From Rhizobium altiplani (GTDB taxonomy: Bacteria; Pseudomonadota; Alphaproteobacteria; Rhizobiales; Rhizobiaceae): DNA of 64,000 nt. Positions 35,440 through 44,647 of the stretch are shown piece after piece. The stretch spans positions 62,001 to 126,000 of the forward strand of contig NZ_LNCD01000083.1 of assembly GCF_001542405.1 (NCBI RefSeq). The letters run 5' to 3'. The translations under genes were made by a program, and so were the position numbers. Position 1 is the first letter of the stretch, and the number at the start of each line of letters is the position of its first letter. The notes below the pieces were generated by a model that worked only from the letters and a program-made list of their open reading frames with translations, made no database searches and had not been told where the DNA came from.

Positions 35440-36870
35440 TCAGAAGGTCGCCGCACCGCTACCCCACGGGCCGTGGTGGAAGTCCTTGCTGTCGAGGCGA
35501 TCAAAGCCGTGCGCGCCGAAGAAGTCACGCTGCGCCTGGATCAGGTTCGCGGTGCCGCGGCCTTGGCGATAGGCGTCGAAATAGGTCAGCGCCGAGGTCA
35601 GCGCCGGAACCGGCAGGCCGGCTTGCAGGGCCGCCGCAACGACGCGGCGCAGCGCCGGGATCGATTCCTTGACCATCTCGGAGAAGGCAGGCGTCACGAC
35701 CAGGTTGGCAGCATCCGGAGCCTTGGTGAAGGCCGAGGTGATCTCGTCGAGGAACTGCGAGCGGATGATGCAGCCGGCTCGCCAGATCTTGGCGATGACA
35801 GGCATCGGCAGCGACCAGTTGAACTCGCGCGATGCTTCCGCCATGACGGCGAAGCCCTGCGCATAGGCGCCGATCTTGGCGGCGAACAGCGCCAGCTCCA
35901 GATCCTTGTTGAGTTCGGGGCCGTAGGCGATCGGGAACTTGTATTCCGGCTTGCCGAAGATCTTCTCGGCGGCTTCGCGCTCGGTCTTCATCGACGACAG
36001 GCTGCGGGCGGCAACGGCGGCTTCGATCGCGGTTGCCGGAATGCCCATGTTCTGCGCTTCGATCGCCGACCACTTGCCGGTGCCCTTCTGGCCGGCCTTG
36101 TCGAGGATCATGTCGACCATTGGGCCACCGGAGACCGGATCGCTCGCGGCCAGCACCTTCTCGGAGATCTCGATCAGGTAGGAGTTCAAGCGACCCTTGT
36201 TCCATTCGCCGAAGATGCCGGAAATGTCCTTGGCGCTCTTGCCGAGACCATCGCGCAGGATGCCGTAGATTTCGGCGATCATCTGCATGTCGGCATATTC
36301 GATGCCGTTGTGGATCGTCTTGACGAAATGGCCGGCACCGTCATTGCCGAGCCAGGCAACGCAAGGATCACCGTTGTATTTGGCGGCGATCGAGGTCAGC
36401 ACCTTCTCGACGCGCTTCCAGGAGTCCTCGGTGCCGCCGACCATGATCGAAGGCCCATGGCGTGCACCCTCTTCACCACCCGAGACACCCATGCCGATGA
36501 AGGTCAGGTCGGTGTTCTTCAGGCGGTCGAAACGGGCGATCGTGTCGCGGAAGTTGGCGTTGCCGGCATCGATCATGATGTCGCCCTTGGAAAGATGCGG
36601 GCGCAGTGCTTCCATCTGCTGATCGACGGCCTCACCGGCCTTGATCATGATGATAATCGGACGCGGCGGGCGGATCGCTTCGACGAACTCCTCGATCGTC
36701 TTGCAGGGAATGATCTGCTTCTTCAGATCGCCGGCGCTTTCGTAGAATTCATCCGTTTTCTCAGGTGTACGGTTAAAGACAGCAATCTTGTTGCCTTTTT
36801 CCGCAATGTTGAGCGCCAGGTTGGAACCCATGACGGCAAGGCCGATCAGCCCGATTTCTGCCTTTTCCAC
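35440..36870 (-). CDS. gnd: 6-phosphogluconate dehydrogenase, NADP-dependent, decarboxylating
   Basis: 476-residue enzyme of the oxidative pentose phosphate pathway that makes ribulose 5-phosphate, CO2 and NADPH. The Rossmann motif GLIGLAVMGSNLALN lies at the N-terminus. Substrate-site motifs GMGVSGGEEGARHGPSIM and GAGHFVKTIHNGIEYADMQ (Lys/His/Asn) are intact. The C-terminal GTANLIQAQRDFFGAHGF contacts the neighbouring subunit of the dimer. The GTG at 36870 is chosen because it has a strong ribosome site (GGAGG) and gives the normal N-terminus. Confidence 0.96.
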   Translation of the reverse strand: MEKAEIGLIGLAVMGSNLALNIAEKGNKIAVFNRTPEKTDEFYESAGDLKKQIIPCKTIEEFVEAIRPPRPIIIMIKAGEAVDQQMEALRPHLSKGDIMIDAGNANFRDTIARFDRLKNTDLTFIGMGVSGGEEGARHGPSIMVGGTEDSWKRVEKVLTSIAAKYNGDPCVAWLGNDGAGHFVKTIHNGIEYADMQMIAEIYGILRDGLGKSAKDISGIFGEWNKGRLNSYLIEISEKVLAASDPVSGGPMVDMILDKAGQKGTGKWSAIEAQNMGIPATAIEAAVAARSLSSMKTEREAAEKIFGKPEYKFPIAYGPELNKDLELALFAAKIGAYAQGFAVMAEASREFNWSLPMPVIAKIWRAGCIIRSQFLDEITSAFTKAPDAANLVVTPAFSEMVKESIPALRRVVAAALQAGLPVPALTSALTYFDAYRQGRGTANLIQAQRDFFGAHGFDRLDSKDFHHGPWGSGAATF

Positions 36871-37017
36871 AATACACCTCCGATGAGTCATTTTTGGACC
36901 GGTGTTGTGGCACTCTCTGGCTCAAACGGCAAGTTCGATTCGGCTTCGAATCGGCCTCGTATTGCCGGCATCGCAAACTAAGCCATATTCCCACTTGATC
37001 TTACAGGAAGAGGACCA

Positions 37018-37803
37018 ATGAGCCGCGCAGCAACACAGGAGGAGGCCGTTCTGGCCGCTCGCGCAGGCCGATACACGGAGTATGCGCCCTCGCCTGTGCT
37101 TGGCGCTCATTTTCATTGTCTTTGGTCACACGAGATCCGCAGCGGAGCCGATCGGATAGCGATCGTGCCGGACGGTTATTGCGACATCGTCTGGATGGGT
37201 GGCACGCTGGTGGTGGCCGGACCGGACCGCAGCAGTGCCTTTCCGTCGCTTGCCGGTGGCGAGAGGATAGTGGGTGCGCGCTTCGCTCCGGGCGCCGCAG
37301 CCGGGTGGCTCAAGGTGCAGCTCTGCGACATCGTCGGACAGTCCATTCCTCTGGAGGATTTCTGGGGCGCGGCGGCCTTGAGATTGAATGAATTGCCGGG
37401 CGTCGGTGTCGGATCGAACGAACGGTTGCTGCAGTTAAAAGCCGCACTTGAGCAGGAGGCCGCCAGACGCATCGCGCCGGCCGGTGACATGGCCTCGGTG
37501 TTTGCGCGCGCAAGCGGTATTTCGCAGTCCGGCGACGTGGCCGACGCGATGCTCGAGGACCTGTCCATCGGGGCGCGCCAGCTTCGCCGGCGTTGCCACA
37601 CCCATTTCGGCTACGGACCGAAGACCCTTGCGCGAATTCGCCGGTTTCAGCGCATGCTCGGCCTCTGCCGGAGCAGCAAGAGCCTTCCGCTCGCGGAGTT
37701 GGCGGTGGCAGCCGGTTATGCCGACCAGGCGCATATGACCCGAGATGCGCGCGAAATTTCCACGCTGACGCCCATGCAGCTTCAGCAGCAGATAGCCGGT
37801 TGA
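37018..37803 (+). CDS. AraC-family transcriptional regulator
   Basis: 261 residues. The N-terminal part (SPVLGAHFHCLWSHEI, IVPDGYCDIVWMGG, GARFAPGAAAGWL) is the DUF6597-type sensor domain. The C-terminal part (ISIGARQLRRRCHTHFGYGPKTLARIRRFQRML, then AVAAGYADQAHMTRD) is the two-helix-turn-helix DNA-binding domain. Divergent from gnd. The two downstream genes on the same strand (SRPBCC, VOC) are likely targets or partners. Confidence 0.92.
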   Translation: MSRAATQEEAVLAARAGRYTEYAPSPVLGAHFHCLWSHEIRSGADRIAIVPDGYCDIVWMGGTLVVAGPDRSSAFPSLAGGERIVGARFAPGAAAGWLKVQLCDIVGQSIPLEDFWGAAALRLNELPGVGVGSNERLLQLKAALEQEAARRIAPAGDMASVFARASGISQSGDVADAMLEDLSIGARQLRRRCHTHFGYGPKTLARIRRFQRMLGLCRSSKSLPLAELAVAAGYADQAHMTRDAREISTLTPMQLQQQIAG

Positions 37804-37872
37804 ACGTCCGTTTTCTTCAATATGAAACTGGCCGTTCTGCTATCTCCATTGAGAGCAACACAGGAAAATGCC

Positions 37873-38271
37873 ATGTCTACGATGCCCGCAAGGATCGTCC
37901 ACAGCTCCATCGACAGGAACTGGCGCGACGTCTATGCCTTTGCCGCCGCCCCGGAGAACATGCCGCTTTGGGCCTCTGGACTGGCCTCCGGGCTGGAACG
38001 CAACGGCGACGACTGGATTGCCACTGGTCCGCTCGGCACGGTCAAGGTCAGTTTCGTCCCGAACAACGAGTTCGGCGTCATCGACCACACAGTGACGATC
38101 GAGAGCGGGTTACGGGTCTACAACGCACTGCGGATCGTGCCGAACGGCGATGGCTGCGAGGTCATGTTCACGTTGTTGCGCATCCCGGGCATGACGGACG
38201 AGCAGTTCGAGGCCGATGCCGCCCACGTCGCGAAAGATCTCACGGCACTCAAGGCGTTGATGGAAGCATAG
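37873..38271 (+). CDS. SRPBCC family protein
   Basis: 132 residues. IVHSSIDRNWRDVYAFAAAPENMPLWASG is the N-terminal strand/helix pair of the polyketide-cyclase/SRPBCC fold; the C-terminal long helix (EQFEADAAHVAKDLTALKAL) closes it. The start is the ATG at 37873. It precedes a VOC protein gene by nine bases and follows an AraC regulator gene, so these three probably form one unit. The ligand is unknown. Confidence 0.87.
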   Translation: MSTMPARIVHSSIDRNWRDVYAFAAAPENMPLWASGLASGLERNGDDWIATGPLGTVKVSFVPNNEFGVIDHTVTIESGLRVYNALRIVPNGDGCEVMFTLLRIPGMTDEQFEADAAHVAKDLTALKALMEA

Positions 38272-38280
38272 GAGGCGATC

Positions 38281-38634
38281 ATGGCTGCAACAGGGGACAA
38301 CCGACGCATCGACTACGTCGAATTTAACGTCAGCAATATAGAGGCCTGCAAGGCGTTCTACGGCAGGGCTTTCGGCTGGACCTTTACCGACTATGGTCCC
38401 GAATACTGCGAATTTGATGACGGACGGCTGAAAGGCGGGTTTACGACGCTAGGCAATCCCCGGCCCGGCGGGCCTCTCGTCATTCTCTACGCGGATGATC
38501 TTGAGGCCGCCCTTTCAAGCGTGGAAGCTGCCGGCGGAACCATCGTAAAACCCATCACCGGCTTCCCCGGTGGACGCAGGTTTCACTTCAGTGATCCGGA
38601 CGGATATGAACTTGCCGTGTGGACGAAGGCCTGA
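38281..38634 (+). CDS. VOC family protein
   Basis: 117 residues: RIDYVEFNVSNIEACKAFYGRAFGW is the first glyoxalase-fold unit and VILYADDLEAALSSVEAAGGTI the second, with FHFSDPDGYELAVW at the end carrying the terminal Glu. The ATG has a strong ribosome site (AGGAGG). Probably a small enzyme or binding protein acting with the SRPBCC protein upstream. Its stop codon is immediately adjacent to the end of the convergent PAS gene. Confidence 0.9.
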   Translation: MAATGDNRRIDYVEFNVSNIEACKAFYGRAFGWTFTDYGPEYCEFDDGRLKGGFTTLGNPRPGGPLVILYADDLEAALSSVEAAGGTIVKPITGFPGGRRFHFSDPDGYELAVWTKA

Positions 38635-39354
38635 TTACGCGACGACGGTCGGCGCCTTCGCTCCCGCGTGCTGCAAGATGATCAAGGCCCCGATCACACT
38701 TCCAGACGAATCTCGCAATGGCGACATGCGGCAGTGGACGATCTTCACCGCGTCGCTGTCGTGGCGCTCGTAGGCGTAGTCGCTGCCACGCCCCGAAAAA
38801 CAAGCGTCGAGCTTTGCCTTCGCGCCTTCGTGAAAGCGCTTCTCGCCAATAAACTCCATCACGTGACGACCAATCATATCGATTGGCTTCCGGCCAAGAT
38901 ATGCCGAGTTGACGGTGTTCGAATAAAGATAGCGATAGTCCCTCGTCAGCACCGCGACACGGTCGGGCATCGCATCGAGGATTGCAGCATTCAGAAAGTG
39001 GCCATTGTCGACGCTCGGCGCGAACGCAAAAGGATCGGTAACAGGCTGCCGCTCAACCGGCGGCATCCGCCAACGGGGTGCAGATCCCCCGAAGTACCTT
39101 TCCATAAGCGCCGAAAGCAGCGCGACATAACCGCGAACGGTCTCACCGTCGTCCGCATATTGGTCGATAAGGCAACTGATGAATTCCAGCTGCATATGAA
39201 CTTCAAGAATGCTCGTAGCGGCATGCCCGAGAATTGCGTCGACGAGCGGTTCGACCGAGCGATCCAGCATGTTCACGCGCGCGTCGTCACCGACGGCGAT
39301 CGCCGCATCAATCTGCGCACAACACAATGAGAACGCTCGAAAAAGACCCAGCAA
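38635..39354 (-). CDS. PAS-domain protein
   Basis: 239 residues with a helical N-terminal half (VEPLVDAILGHAATSILEVHMQLEFI) and a C-terminal PAS domain: AILDAMPDRVAVLTRDYRYLYSNTVNSAYLG, DMIGRHVMEFIGEKRFHEG, CRMSPLRDSSGSVIGALIIL. No kinase, GGDEF or DNA-binding domain follows, so it may be a stand-alone sensor or adaptor. The TTG at 39354 is preceded by GGAGG five bases away, better than the internal ATG at 39270. What it senses is unknown. Confidence 0.85.
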   Translation of the reverse strand: MLGLFRAFSLCCAQIDAAIAVGDDARVNMLDRSVEPLVDAILGHAATSILEVHMQLEFISCLIDQYADDGETVRGYVALLSALMERYFGGSAPRWRMPPVERQPVTDPFAFAPSVDNGHFLNAAILDAMPDRVAVLTRDYRYLYSNTVNSAYLGRKPIDMIGRHVMEFIGEKRFHEGAKAKLDACFSGRGSDYAYERHDSDAVKIVHCRMSPLRDSSGSVIGALIILQHAGAKAPTVVA

Positions 39355-39537
39355 GACGCCTCCAATGCATTCCGTGAAGGAATGCGACCGAGATCGACCG
39401 AGCTATGCGTCACGCAAGTTGAAGCCAACAGCGCTTAGCCACTCGCCTTGATGGCAATCGCTAACATGACGCAGGTTCATATTCAATGAACGCGGCCGCA
39501 GGTTTTTCAATGATGAGATATAGGGATCGACGCAGGC

Positions 39538-40473
39538 TTACTTGAACACGTCGTGTTTTATCTTCCACCGGTCGTGATACCAGAGCCACTGCTCGGGATA
39601 CTCCCGCACCCAGCTCTCCACCTTGTCGTTCAAGAGCTGCGCCGTCGCGACCATATCGAGATTGCCGTTGCTATCCCGGGGCATCGCGAGCTTCGGCTCG
39701 ATTTCCAGCCGATAGCGATTTCCCGGAAGCCGGATGCAGCGTGCAGGATAGACCTCGCAGTTGAATTGACGGACGAGCTTTCCGAGCAGCGGATTGGTCT
39801 GGGCGTCGAGCCCGAAGAACTTTGTCTTCAGTCCCCTGCGGAATTTCTGGTCCACAAGGACACCAACGCCCTGCCCCGCCTCCAGCTGCCGCGCCAACGC
39901 GAAAGACGAGCCAGCATGAGACGGCACGAGCTTGCCCATTCGTGCGCTGCGAAAATCGAAAACTCTCTTCGCGACATAGGGGTTGTTCGGGGGGCGAAAC
40001 AGCACCGACACATGAAGGCCAAATGCCGCACCGGCTACCGGCAGCAGCTCGAAATTGCCCGTGTGCGCAGTGAAAACGATGAATGGGCGCGGATTTTCCA
40101 GCAGATCAATGAAGATCGGTATCCCCGACACCTCGACCCGGCCCGGCTCCTTGCTCAAATAGTCGAAATCGAACAGCCGGTCGAGAAACACATACTCGGC
40201 GGCAAGACGCCCCATATTCCCCCAGCTCGCCAGCGCGATTTCCTGGATCTCCGCTTCGCTCTTCTCAGGAAACGCGTTGCGCAGATTGGTCAGCATCAGC
40301 CGGTGGCGCTTCACGCGCGGGCCGAGTTTTCGCGTCAGCCAGTCGGCAAAGTTAATCGCACCGTCAGCCGGAAACAGCTTCAGGAAGTTCAGAAAACCGA
40401 ACATCGCCTGGGCGATCAACCACTGGCGAAAGTGGATGAGGGCCAGCACGACCTTAGTGATGAAGAGCTTCAA
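39538..40473 (-). CDS. lpxXL: Lipid A very-long-chain acyltransferase LpxXL
   Basis: 311-residue inner-membrane acyltransferase of the LpxL/HtrB family that puts the 27-hydroxyoctacosanoyl-type chain on lipid A. LFPADGAINFADWLTRKLGP, the catalytic HxxxxE-type motif in FTAHTGNFELLPVAGAAFGL and VLVDQKFRRGL are conserved. No ATG fits; the TTG at 40473 gives the expected LKLFITKVV start with a membrane helix, and it begins five bases after the stop of the upstream dehydrogenase. It is the last gene of the acpXL cluster. Confidence 0.94.
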   Translation of the reverse strand: MKLFITKVVLALIHFRQWLIAQAMFGFLNFLKLFPADGAINFADWLTRKLGPRVKRHRLMLTNLRNAFPEKSEAEIQEIALASWGNMGRLAAEYVFLDRLFDFDYLSKEPGRVEVSGIPIFIDLLENPRPFIVFTAHTGNFELLPVAGAAFGLHVSVLFRPPNNPYVAKRVFDFRSARMGKLVPSHAGSSFALARQLEAGQGVGVLVDQKFRRGLKTKFFGLDAQTNPLLGKLVRQFNCEVYPARCIRLPGNRYRLEIEPKLAMPRDSNGNLDMVATAQLLNDKVESWVREYPEQWLWYHDRWKIKHDVFK

Positions 40474-40477
40474 GTGC

Positions 40478-41506
40478 TCAATCCATCTTGAGGATGATCT
40501 TGCCGAAGATCTGGCGCGACTCCATGCGCTCCAGTGCGCGGTCGATGTCGTCGAAGCCGACTTCGGTGTCGATGACAGGATGGACCAGTCCGCGCCCCAT
40601 CTTCTGCATGGCATTCGCCATGTTCTCCATGCGGCAGCCGAACGAGCCGAGCAGCTTCAGCTGTTGCTGGAAGAGCATCATAAGGTTCATGTCGGTGGAG
40701 ACACCCGAGGTAGAACCGCAGGTGACAAGACGCCCGCCGCGCTTCATCGAGAGCATGGAGCCCGCCCACGTATCCTTGCCGACGTGCTCGAAGACGACGT
40801 CGACGCCCTTCTTCTTGGTGAGCTTGCGCACGACGCCTTCAAAGCGGTCGGTGCGGTAGTTGATGACATGATCAGCGCCGAGTGCCTTGGCCTTCTCGAT
40901 CTTGTCGTCGGAGCCCACAGTCGTGATGACGGTGCAGCCGATCTTTTTCGCCAGCTGGATCGCCGCCGTGCCGATGCCGGAGCCGCCGGCGTGCACGAGG
41001 ATGGTTTCGCCCGGTTCCAGCTTGGCGTTGTCGAACAGCATGTGCTCGACCGTTCCAAAGGTCACTGGAGCAAGCGCCGCGCCGATGGCATCAACCCCGG
41101 GAGGGGCCGGAACGAGGAGGCGCGTAGGCAGGTTCACCTTTTCCTGCGCAAAACCGTCCAGATGGAAACCATGAACGCCGGAAACATGCTCACAGAGATT
41201 GTCGCGGCCCTCACTGCACGGACGGCAGAGGCCGCAGGTACGTGCACCATAGATCGACACCAGTTGGCCCGGCAGGACATTGGCAACGCCCGGCCCGATC
41301 GCTTCGACAACGCCCGCAGCTTCCGCGCCGATCACCAGCGGCATCTTGCGCTTCGCAAACGCCATGCCGCGCCAGCCCCAGACGTCGATGTGATTGAGAG
41401 CCACTGCCTTGACGCGCAGCGTAACCTCACCCGGGCCGGGAGCGGCCGGTTCTGGAAGGTCGGTGATCTCAAGCTTGCGATCGTCAATCAGTTGCAAGGC
41501 GCGCAT
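40478..41506 (-). CDS. Zinc-type alcohol dehydrogenase family protein of the VLCFA cluster
   Basis: 342-residue medium-chain dehydrogenase/reductase. The N-terminal GroES-like part has GEVTLRVKAVALNHIDVWGWRG; a structural-zinc type cysteine set lies in GARTCGLCRPCSEGRDNLC; the Rossmann motif reads VHAGGSGIGTAAIQLAKKIGC. It is part of the cluster that elongates the 28-carbon hydroxy acid for lipid A, where it may act as an enoyl reductase. In rhizobia this gene has been called adh2XL or similar; the exact reaction is not settled here. Confidence 0.9.
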   Translation of the reverse strand: MRALQLIDDRKLEITDLPEPAAPGPGEVTLRVKAVALNHIDVWGWRGMAFAKRKMPLVIGAEAAGVVEAIGPGVANVLPGQLVSIYGARTCGLCRPCSEGRDNLCEHVSGVHGFHLDGFAQEKVNLPTRLLVPAPPGVDAIGAALAPVTFGTVEHMLFDNAKLEPGETILVHAGGSGIGTAAIQLAKKIGCTVITTVGSDDKIEKAKALGADHVINYRTDRFEGVVRKLTKKKGVDVVFEHVGKDTWAGSMLSMKRGGRLVTCGSTSGVSTDMNLMMLFQQQLKLLGSFGCRMENMANAMQKMGRGLVHPVIDTEVGFDDIDRALERMESRQIFGKIILKMD

Positions 41507-41560
41507 GGCAAAGTCCTTCGCCGCGAGGGCGTTCTATCTCGATGTTTTGTCGGGAACCGA

Positions 41561-42847
41561 TTAAGCCGGTTCGAGCGCCATGACAAGGCTGGCATTCTGC
41601 CCGCCGAAGCCGAAGGAGTTGGAAAGCACGGCGTTGACCTGGCTTTCCCGCTTCTTGTTTGGCACCACGTCGATAACGATCGATGGATCGGGGTTGGTGT
41701 AGTTGATCGTCGGCGGCAGCGTGCCCGTCAGCATCGTCTGCAGCGAGAACACCGCCTCCACCGCGCCCGCAGCCGTCAGCGTGTGACCGATCATCGACTT
41801 ATTCGACGACAACGGGATGGACGCCATCCGCTCGCCGAACACGGCCAGCATGGAAGCATATTCCATCTTGTCGTTCTCTGGCGTCGAGGTGCCGTGGGCA
41901 TTGATGTAGCCGATATCGCCCTCGCCCATGCCAGCATCCGCCAGCGCTGCGCGGATCGTCGCAATCGCCGGGCCGCCGTCGGGAGACGAACGGGTACGAT
42001 GGAAGGAGTCGGCCTTTTCGCCAGCGCCCTTCATGATGCCGAGGATCTTCGCGCCGCGCGCGACAGCTGCCTCGAGCGACTCCAACACCAGTGTGGCGGC
42101 ACCTTCGGCAATGACGAAACCGTCGCGATCCTTGCTGAACGGCTTGGAGGCCTTGGTCGGCGGATCGTTTTGCGTCGAGAGAGCCGAAAGCAGCGAGAAG
42201 CGGATGAGTGCCTCCGCGCTGACAGAGCCGTCGGTCGCTACCGCAAGCGCTCGCGAGCTACGACCCTGGCGGATCGCCTCGATGCCGAGCTGGATTGCAG
42301 TCGCGCCTGATGCACAGGCGGTCGACAATGTCACCGGCAGACCGCGTGTGCCGAAACGATCGGCAAGGCGCTCGGAAATTGCGCCGAACAGCGACGCCTC
42401 ATGGAAAGCGCCGTCCGGGCGCTGGCGCATAGCAGCCAGGAACCGGTCATAGGCATCCCCGGCATGATCGGCCGGCGGCGAACGGTCGGCGAGATCGAAA
42501 CGCGCGCTCCACTCCGGCTCGATCGGCGGCGCAGCAAGGAACAACGGACCATCAAAATCGCCGCTGATACCAGCATCGGCGAGCGCTTCGATCGTGGTTT
42601 CACGGGCAAACGCGTAAGAGCGTTCGACTGCGTTCGCGACCGGAATGTCGATGAAATCGACGGTTCCGGCGATGCGGGTCGAAAGTCCCTCGGTCGGAAA
42701 ACGATTGATCGCATGAATGCCAGAGTTACCGGCGGTCAGTGCTGACCAGTTATCTTTCAGGCCCTGCCCCAGCGAGGTGATGATACCGACACCCGTCACT
42801 GCGACGATCGGGCGGCCGAGGTGATCCTTGTAAGCCGAATCTTTCAT
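41561..42847 (-). CDS. fabF1XL: Beta-ketoacyl-ACP synthase, active type (FabF1XL)
   Basis: 428-residue condensing enzyme. The catalytic triad is complete: Cys in LSTACASGATAIQLG (about residue 175), His in YINAHGTSTPENDKME (about 316) and His in KSMIGHTLTAAGAVE (about 351). It extends acyl-AcpXL chains. The ATG at 42847 lies in front of GIVAVTGVGIITSLGQG after a short N-terminal arm. Overlap or close spacing with the previous ketosynthase-like gene suggests the two proteins form a heterodimer. Confidence 0.93.
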   Translation of the reverse strand: MKDSAYKDHLGRPIVAVTGVGIITSLGQGLKDNWSALTAGNSGIHAINRFPTEGLSTRIAGTVDFIDIPVANAVERSYAFARETTIEALADAGISGDFDGPLFLAAPPIEPEWSARFDLADRSPPADHAGDAYDRFLAAMRQRPDGAFHEASLFGAISERLADRFGTRGLPVTLSTACASGATAIQLGIEAIRQGRSSRALAVATDGSVSAEALIRFSLLSALSTQNDPPTKASKPFSKDRDGFVIAEGAATLVLESLEAAVARGAKILGIMKGAGEKADSFHRTRSSPDGGPAIATIRAALADAGMGEGDIGYINAHGTSTPENDKMEYASMLAVFGERMASIPLSSNKSMIGHTLTAAGAVEAVFSLQTMLTGTLPPTINYTNPDPSIVIDVVPNKKRESQVNAVLSNSFGFGGQNASLVMALEPA

Positions 42848-42858
42848 TTGCACACTCC

Positions 42859-44055
42859 TCACGCTTCCGCGGAAAGAACCGCGACGCCTTCGCCGCGCTG
42901 ATGACCGACTGTAGTAACGACGGCCGCCTTGGTCGCGGCCGCCATCGGCTTTTCATGGGCCTGATCGAAGACCGGAATCTTCGCCTTACTGTCGACGGCC
43001 AACGCCCCCAGCGCCAGACCGAGCGTAAAATGCGCCTCAAGTCCATGGCCGGTGACACCGCCGAAGCCGCGAACAGCGGCGCCAGGCAGATGACGCTCGA
43101 GCACGGCCTTCTCACGGCCGGCGAGGTCAGGAATGCCCGTAGAGCCGGAGAAGATTGCGGTGCTCTCCGGCGGAAGGTCGGACGCGGTTCCCAGCAATCG
43201 CTCAAGGCGCTTCTCGAGGTTGCCCGAGTTGCGATTGCCGCGATCGCCTTCAATGGACGAGATCGACGCATAGATGTGCGCGCCACGTGCGTCCGCATGC
43301 GCGCGCGACTCCAGGACGAGGAACGCGCCGAGCGATCCGGAAATGACGCCGCCGTGATCTCGGGACCAAAGCGGCTGCCATTCGTTGCGGCAGTAGACAT
43401 TGATCGCCTCGAACAGGAGGACCATGTCCAGACGTTCCGCCGAATAAGCCCCGCCGACCAGTGCGTGCGTCGATTCGCCCGACTTGATGCGATGGAAGGC
43501 CGTCTCGACAGCGGAGATGCCGGCGGACTCCTCGCCCATGAAGGTCCGCGAAGAACCGGTAACCTTGTGGACGATGGAAATGTTGCCGGCGAGCAGGTTG
43601 GACAGCTGCGCCAGGAATAGCGTCGGGCGCAGTTCCGTCGTCAGCTTTTCGTTCAGGAGAACCTCACGGTCGTTGCGCTTCAGGCCTTCGTCGACGATCA
43701 GCGTATCGACATTGATGTCGCGCTCGCCGCCGCCAGCAGCGACGATCATGTCCATGGTGCCGCAGGCTTCCGCGTCTTCCTTGAAGCCGGCGTCATCGAG
43801 AGCGAGACCAGCGGCGAAAACACCGATACGCTGCCAGTTTTCCATCTGCCGCTGGTCGCCGCGCTTGGCGATCTGCTGCGACCAGTCGATCTCCGGAAGC
43901 GGGTGGACCGGATAGGGCTTGAATTTCTCAAGCTCGACGATTGTCTGCGGCGCGCCTTCAGCAGTGAGCAGCGCGATATGCGGCTCCTTGCCGACGCCCT
44001 GGCACGTTACAATGCCGACGCCCGTGATCACGACATCATTCTGAGCCTTGCTCAT
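42859..44055 (-). CDS. fabF2XL: Ketosynthase-like protein without the catalytic residues (FabF2XL)
   Basis: 398 residues with the thiolase fold (VVITGVGIVTCQGVGKEPHIALL at the start). Where the active enzyme has its Cys, this one reads VTGSSRTFMGEESAG (about 165-178), with no cysteine. The first catalytic His motif is replaced by IFSGSTGIPDLAGRE; only a GHGLEAHFTLG segment resembles the second His region. It therefore cannot condense by itself and resembles chain-length factors of type II polyketide systems. It is translated with fabZ (ATGA overlap) and followed directly by the active ketosynthase gene. Confidence 0.9.
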   Translation of the reverse strand: MSKAQNDVVITGVGIVTCQGVGKEPHIALLTAEGAPQTIVELEKFKPYPVHPLPEIDWSQQIAKRGDQRQMENWQRIGVFAAGLALDDAGFKEDAEACGTMDMIVAAGGGERDINVDTLIVDEGLKRNDREVLLNEKLTTELRPTLFLAQLSNLLAGNISIVHKVTGSSRTFMGEESAGISAVETAFHRIKSGESTHALVGGAYSAERLDMVLLFEAINVYCRNEWQPLWSRDHGGVISGSLGAFLVLESRAHADARGAHIYASISSIEGDRGNRNSGNLEKRLERLLGTASDLPPESTAIFSGSTGIPDLAGREKAVLERHLPGAAVRGFGGVTGHGLEAHFTLGLALGALAVDSKAKIPVFDQAHEKPMAAATKAAVVTTVGHQRGEGVAVLSAEA

Positions 44056-44534
44056 TCATTTACTCCCTGCGAAGCAATCGCATCCATGAGGCCAACTTCA
44101 GCGGCACGCTTCTTGACGATATCTCCAAGCGGAACCTCGCTGAAAGGCATGGTCCGCAGCTTGAGCTGCGCGTCGCAGACCTTCTTACCGCCGCTCGTGA
44201 TCTTTGCCTTGGTTACCGCAAATCCGGAGCCGTCGTGTTCCAGAAACGCCTCGATGTCCAACACCGCCTCGGGTTCCACGAAGGTACGCATCTTGGCCCC
44301 GTCGACGGACATCAGGAACGGCATTGCGGCAAAATCGGTGGCCGCCAGCACGAGCATGCCGGATGCCTGCGCCATCGTTTCGATCAGCAGCACACCGGGA
44401 ACCAGGGGCATACCGGGAAAATGACCTTCAAAGACCGGGCTTTTCGCAGGCACGACAGAGCGCGCCTTGAGCGTCCCTTTCTGAAGGTTGACCGCCTCGA
44501 TGCGGTCAATCATCTGGAAGTACTCCAGTAGCAT
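44052..44534 (-). CDS. fabZXL: 3-hydroxyacyl-ACP dehydratase FabZ-type (FabZXL)
   Basis: 160-residue hotdog-fold dehydratase. The catalytic His and Glu lie in GHFPGMPLVPGVLLIETMAQASG. The N-terminus MLLEYFQMIDRIEAVN and the middle MSVDGAKMRTFVEPEAVLDIEAF fit the FabZ/FabA-like group. It removes water from the hydroxyacyl-AcpXL intermediate. ATG 44534 has a strong ribosome site (GGAGGA); its stop overlaps the next start. Confidence 0.93.
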   Translation of the reverse strand: MLLEYFQMIDRIEAVNLQKGTLKARSVVPAKSPVFEGHFPGMPLVPGVLLIETMAQASGMLVLAATDFAAMPFLMSVDGAKMRTFVEPEAVLDIEAFLEHDGSGFAVTKAKITSGGKKVCDAQLKLRTMPFSEVPLGDIVKKRAAEVGLMDAIASQGVNE

Positions 44535-44647
44535 CGAATCCTCCGGCCACAAGGATACCTGCCCTGCGGCTAGGCCTACTTAGGAACGAAACCGCCCGGC
44601 CGCCATGGTTAACAGCGGCAGGGCGGAGAAAAAGATGACGGCGCCAA

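Noticed and set aside
35149..36981. 610-codon open frame on the plus strand opposite gnd
   Set aside because: Opposite-strand shadow of a well recognised dehydrogenase, typical of GC-rich DNA.
40277..42310. 677-codon open frame on the plus strand opposite the VLCFA genes
   Set aside because: Composition is His/Arg-rich and spans three real genes on the other strand.
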